Shown here: positions 62,481 to 64,000 of the stretch, one piece after another | Layout of the letters: the number at the start of each line of letters is the position of its first letter | How positions within the stretch are numbered: position 1 is the stretch's first letter | Source of the DNA: an uncultured Campylobacterales bacterium | GTDB lineage: Bacteria; Campylobacterota; Campylobacteria; Campylobacterales; Arcobacteraceae | Length of the DNA stretch: 64,000 bases | Assembly: GCA_947503785.1 (NCBI GenBank) | Contig: CANNFB010000001.1 | Coordinates: 1-64,000, forward strand | Reading direction: 5' to 3' | Made by a program: the position numbers and the translations under genes | Notes under the pieces: model-generated | Seen by the model: only the letters and a program-made list of their open reading frames with translations | What the model was told of the DNA's origin: nothing | Database searches by the model: none

Positions 62481-64000
62481 TTAGAATGTAGCCTTTAAAC
62501 CAACGTAAGCACTTCGTTCAGCTGTTGCATAACCATCAGTTGTTTGGTAGTATTTATTAAATACGTTATCAACTTTTAAGTATGTTGAGAATGTTTTGTT
62601 AATCTTATAATTAACAACTGAATTCCAAACTGTATAATTACCAGTATGAGCAACAACATCATATGTACCATATTTATATTGGAATCTATCACCTATATAA
62701 TTCCCATTTACATTGATATGAAGTTTATCAATACCATAATAATCTATACCAAATCCAAGCTCATCTTTTGCTCTTTTACCAAAATCTTTTCCTTTATTAT
62801 CTTCTGCGCTTAAATGAGTATAATTTAATGAAACTAATATGTCTTCACCTAAGTTTTGTTTGTAAGTTACTTCATAACCTTTGAATGTAGATTCTCCTTC
62901 AAGATTTTCATATTCTGCTGGCCAAGTACCAGAAATGTATTCAATCATATTTTTAATTTTATTTTCAAAATATGTTAATTTTAAATTCTTATACTCAATA
63001 TTTAAATCAAGAGACTTTGAAGATTCTGGTTCTAAAGTTGAAGTACCACTCAAATTACTTAATGTAGGAGCATTATATGCTGTTCCATAATTAGCAGAAG
63101 TACTTAAATCCTTCGTGAAGTTATATTTTACTCCTAATTTACCTGTAACTTTCTCATCAAAAGCATTATTATTATCATATCTTAAAGCTTGTGTTAATAA
63201 TAATTTACCAAAAGTATTGGTATTAGATAGAAAAACACCTGATGTTTGATATTTTAATTCATCAGTTATATGTTCAAAATTTTGTTTATTGGCTCCAATA
63301 ACTAAAAAACCATCATTTGAATAATTAATATTAGATTGTATTCCAAATTCATTTACTAAACTTTTTGCAACATATGTTCCTTGTACTCTATCAAATTTAG
63401 ACTGTTGAACATTAAGTTTAATATTATAGTTATCAGCATTATGGATATAATTTGCTGATTTAAAAAAATGATTTAAGTCTGATTTATTTGTTAGATTATC
63501 ACTAGTTGAATTATCATAATCATATTTATCATTAATTTTCTTATATGAAAAATTCAATTCATCATTATCACTAAGATTTAATCCTGCTTGAACAGAATAA
63601 GTATTATTGTTATAACCATCTCTATCATAACCTAATTCAGTACCTCTTTTACCATAATTAGATGAACTCTCTTTTGCTTCAAATGCACTAAACCCTTTTG
63701 ATGCATTTCTTGTAGCATTTACTTTTATATATCCTAAGTCAGTTCTATTTGATAATGTAGTTGAATATTTTCTTGTATTAAAACTTCCAGCTTCAATTAA
63801 AGCATTTCCATGAAAACCATTTTTTGCAGTTGTTGTAATAATATTAACAACTCCACCACTAGCATCAGCTCCCCAAATACCACTTTGTGCACCTTTTACA
63901 ACTTCAATTTGTTCAATATCATCTATTAATAATAAAGATAATGGAGCACCGCTCGCTCCTGCTGGTTCATTATATCTTATACCATCAACTAAAACTATTA
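62481..64000 (-). CDS. btuB: BtuB-like TonB-dependent outer-membrane receptor (5' end outside window)
   Basis: The frame is open to the window edge, and its coding start is upstream. The first visible codons read IVLVDGIRYNEPAG, the plug domain of a TonB-dependent receptor, followed by IEQIEVVKGAQSGIWGADAS with the usual plug signature. The rest is an outer-membrane barrel with alternating residues ending in an aromatic (GLKATF). Its position before btuFCD and cbiA indicates uptake of corrinoids. It ends one base before btuF. An ATG at 63557 is internal. A cobalamin riboswitch may lie outside the window. Confidence 0.9.
   Translation of the reverse strand, partial: IVLVDGIRYNEPAGASGAPLSLLLIDDIEQIEVVKGAQSGIWGADASGGVVNIITTTAKNGFHGNALIEAGSFNTRKYSTTLSNRTDLGYIKVNATRNASKGFSAFEAKESSSNYGKRGTELGYDRDGYNNNTYSVQAGLNLSDNDELNFSYKKINDKYDYDNSTSDNLTNKSDLNHFFKSANYIHNADNYNIKLNVQQSKFDRVQGTYVAKSLVNEFGIQSNINYSNDGFLVIGANKQNFEHITDELKYQTSGVFLSNTNTFGKLLLTQALRYDNNNAFDEKVTGKLGVKYNFTKDLSTSANYGTAYNAPTLSNLSGTSTLEPESSKSLDLNIEYKNLKLTYFENKIKNMIEYISGTWPAEYENLEGESTFKGYEVTYKQNLGEDILVSLNYTHLSAEDNKGKDFGKRAKDELGFGIDYYGIDKLHINVNGNYIGDRFQYKYGTYDVVAHTGNYTVWNSVVNYKINKTFSTYLKVDNVFNKYYQTTDGYATAERSAYVGLKATF

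Noticed and set aside
1-64000. CRISPR arrays, insertion sequences, tRNA or rRNA genes
   Set aside because: No regularly spaced repeats, transposase motifs or tRNA-like cloverleaf segments were seen in the intergenic gaps.

Overview
The window comes from an AT-rich Campylobacterota (epsilonproteobacterial) chromosome, most likely Arcobacter-group. The main evidence is a XerH-type recombinase, lone-CheY chemotaxis genes with separate CheA, CheR, CheD and CheB, a histidine kinase with the HQWRQPL H-box, LptD, a BtuB-type receptor, and strong A/T-rich codon use. About 65 protein genes are packed tightly; no rRNA, tRNA, CRISPR array, insertion sequence or prophage is visible.

Region 1 (1-10.07 kb) is the accessory part. 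It opens with the 3' end of a type VI secretion vgrG, followed by a candidate Cys/His peptidoglycan-targeting effector, an adjacent lipoprotein (candidate immunity protein), a gene remnant and a second small lipoprotein. Next come a KAP P-loop NTPase fused to a formylglycine-generating-enzyme-like (C-type-lectin fold) domain, a convergent orphan ParA-like ATPase, and a four-gene envelope cluster (TonB-like spanning protein, lipoprotein, M23 peptidase, single-pass protein). It ends with xerH, preceded by a 28-bp dif-like inverted repeat. Gene direction changes at this point: mostly rightward before it and leftward for the next 22 kb, as expected at a replication terminus.

Region 2 (10.08-32 kb) is core and almost all leftward: cheY-cheA-cheR-cheD-cheB; pnp, a phosphoribosyltransferase, lptD, an RDD protein and purD; a 6S RNA gene (recognised here from conserved elements); hemD, a SulP transporter, der, long-form hpf, ftsK, lpxD and ilvBH.

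Region 3 (32-58.7 kb) is mixed in direction. It holds a flagellin-like protein, ppx, pssA, a diguanylate cyclase, a membrane-anchored Mrr-like protein, a second SulP transporter, LysE exporters, a SprA-like metalloprotease with a small partner, trxC, a TtcA-like enzyme, a small gene with a putative AUU start, moeA, metal and peptidase genes, rmuC, a PLD nuclease, a MATE pump, a PAS-GAF kinase with a CZB chemoreceptor, an aldo/keto reductase and a SLAC1/TehA channel.

Region 4 (58.7-64 kb) is a leftward corrinoid uptake operon: btuB-like (cut by the window edge), btuF-, btuD- and btuC-like genes, then cobyrinate a,c-diamide synthase.

The most unusual findings are three genes (ftsK, a small HTH-like gene and cbiA) that appear to start at AUA, AUU and AUC behind good Shine-Dalgarno sequences; the KAP-FGE fusion; the uncharacterised envelope cluster beside the terminus; and a four-times repeated NFGFFDD-type motif in the CheA linker. 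All assignments are from reading the sequence; no database search was run.
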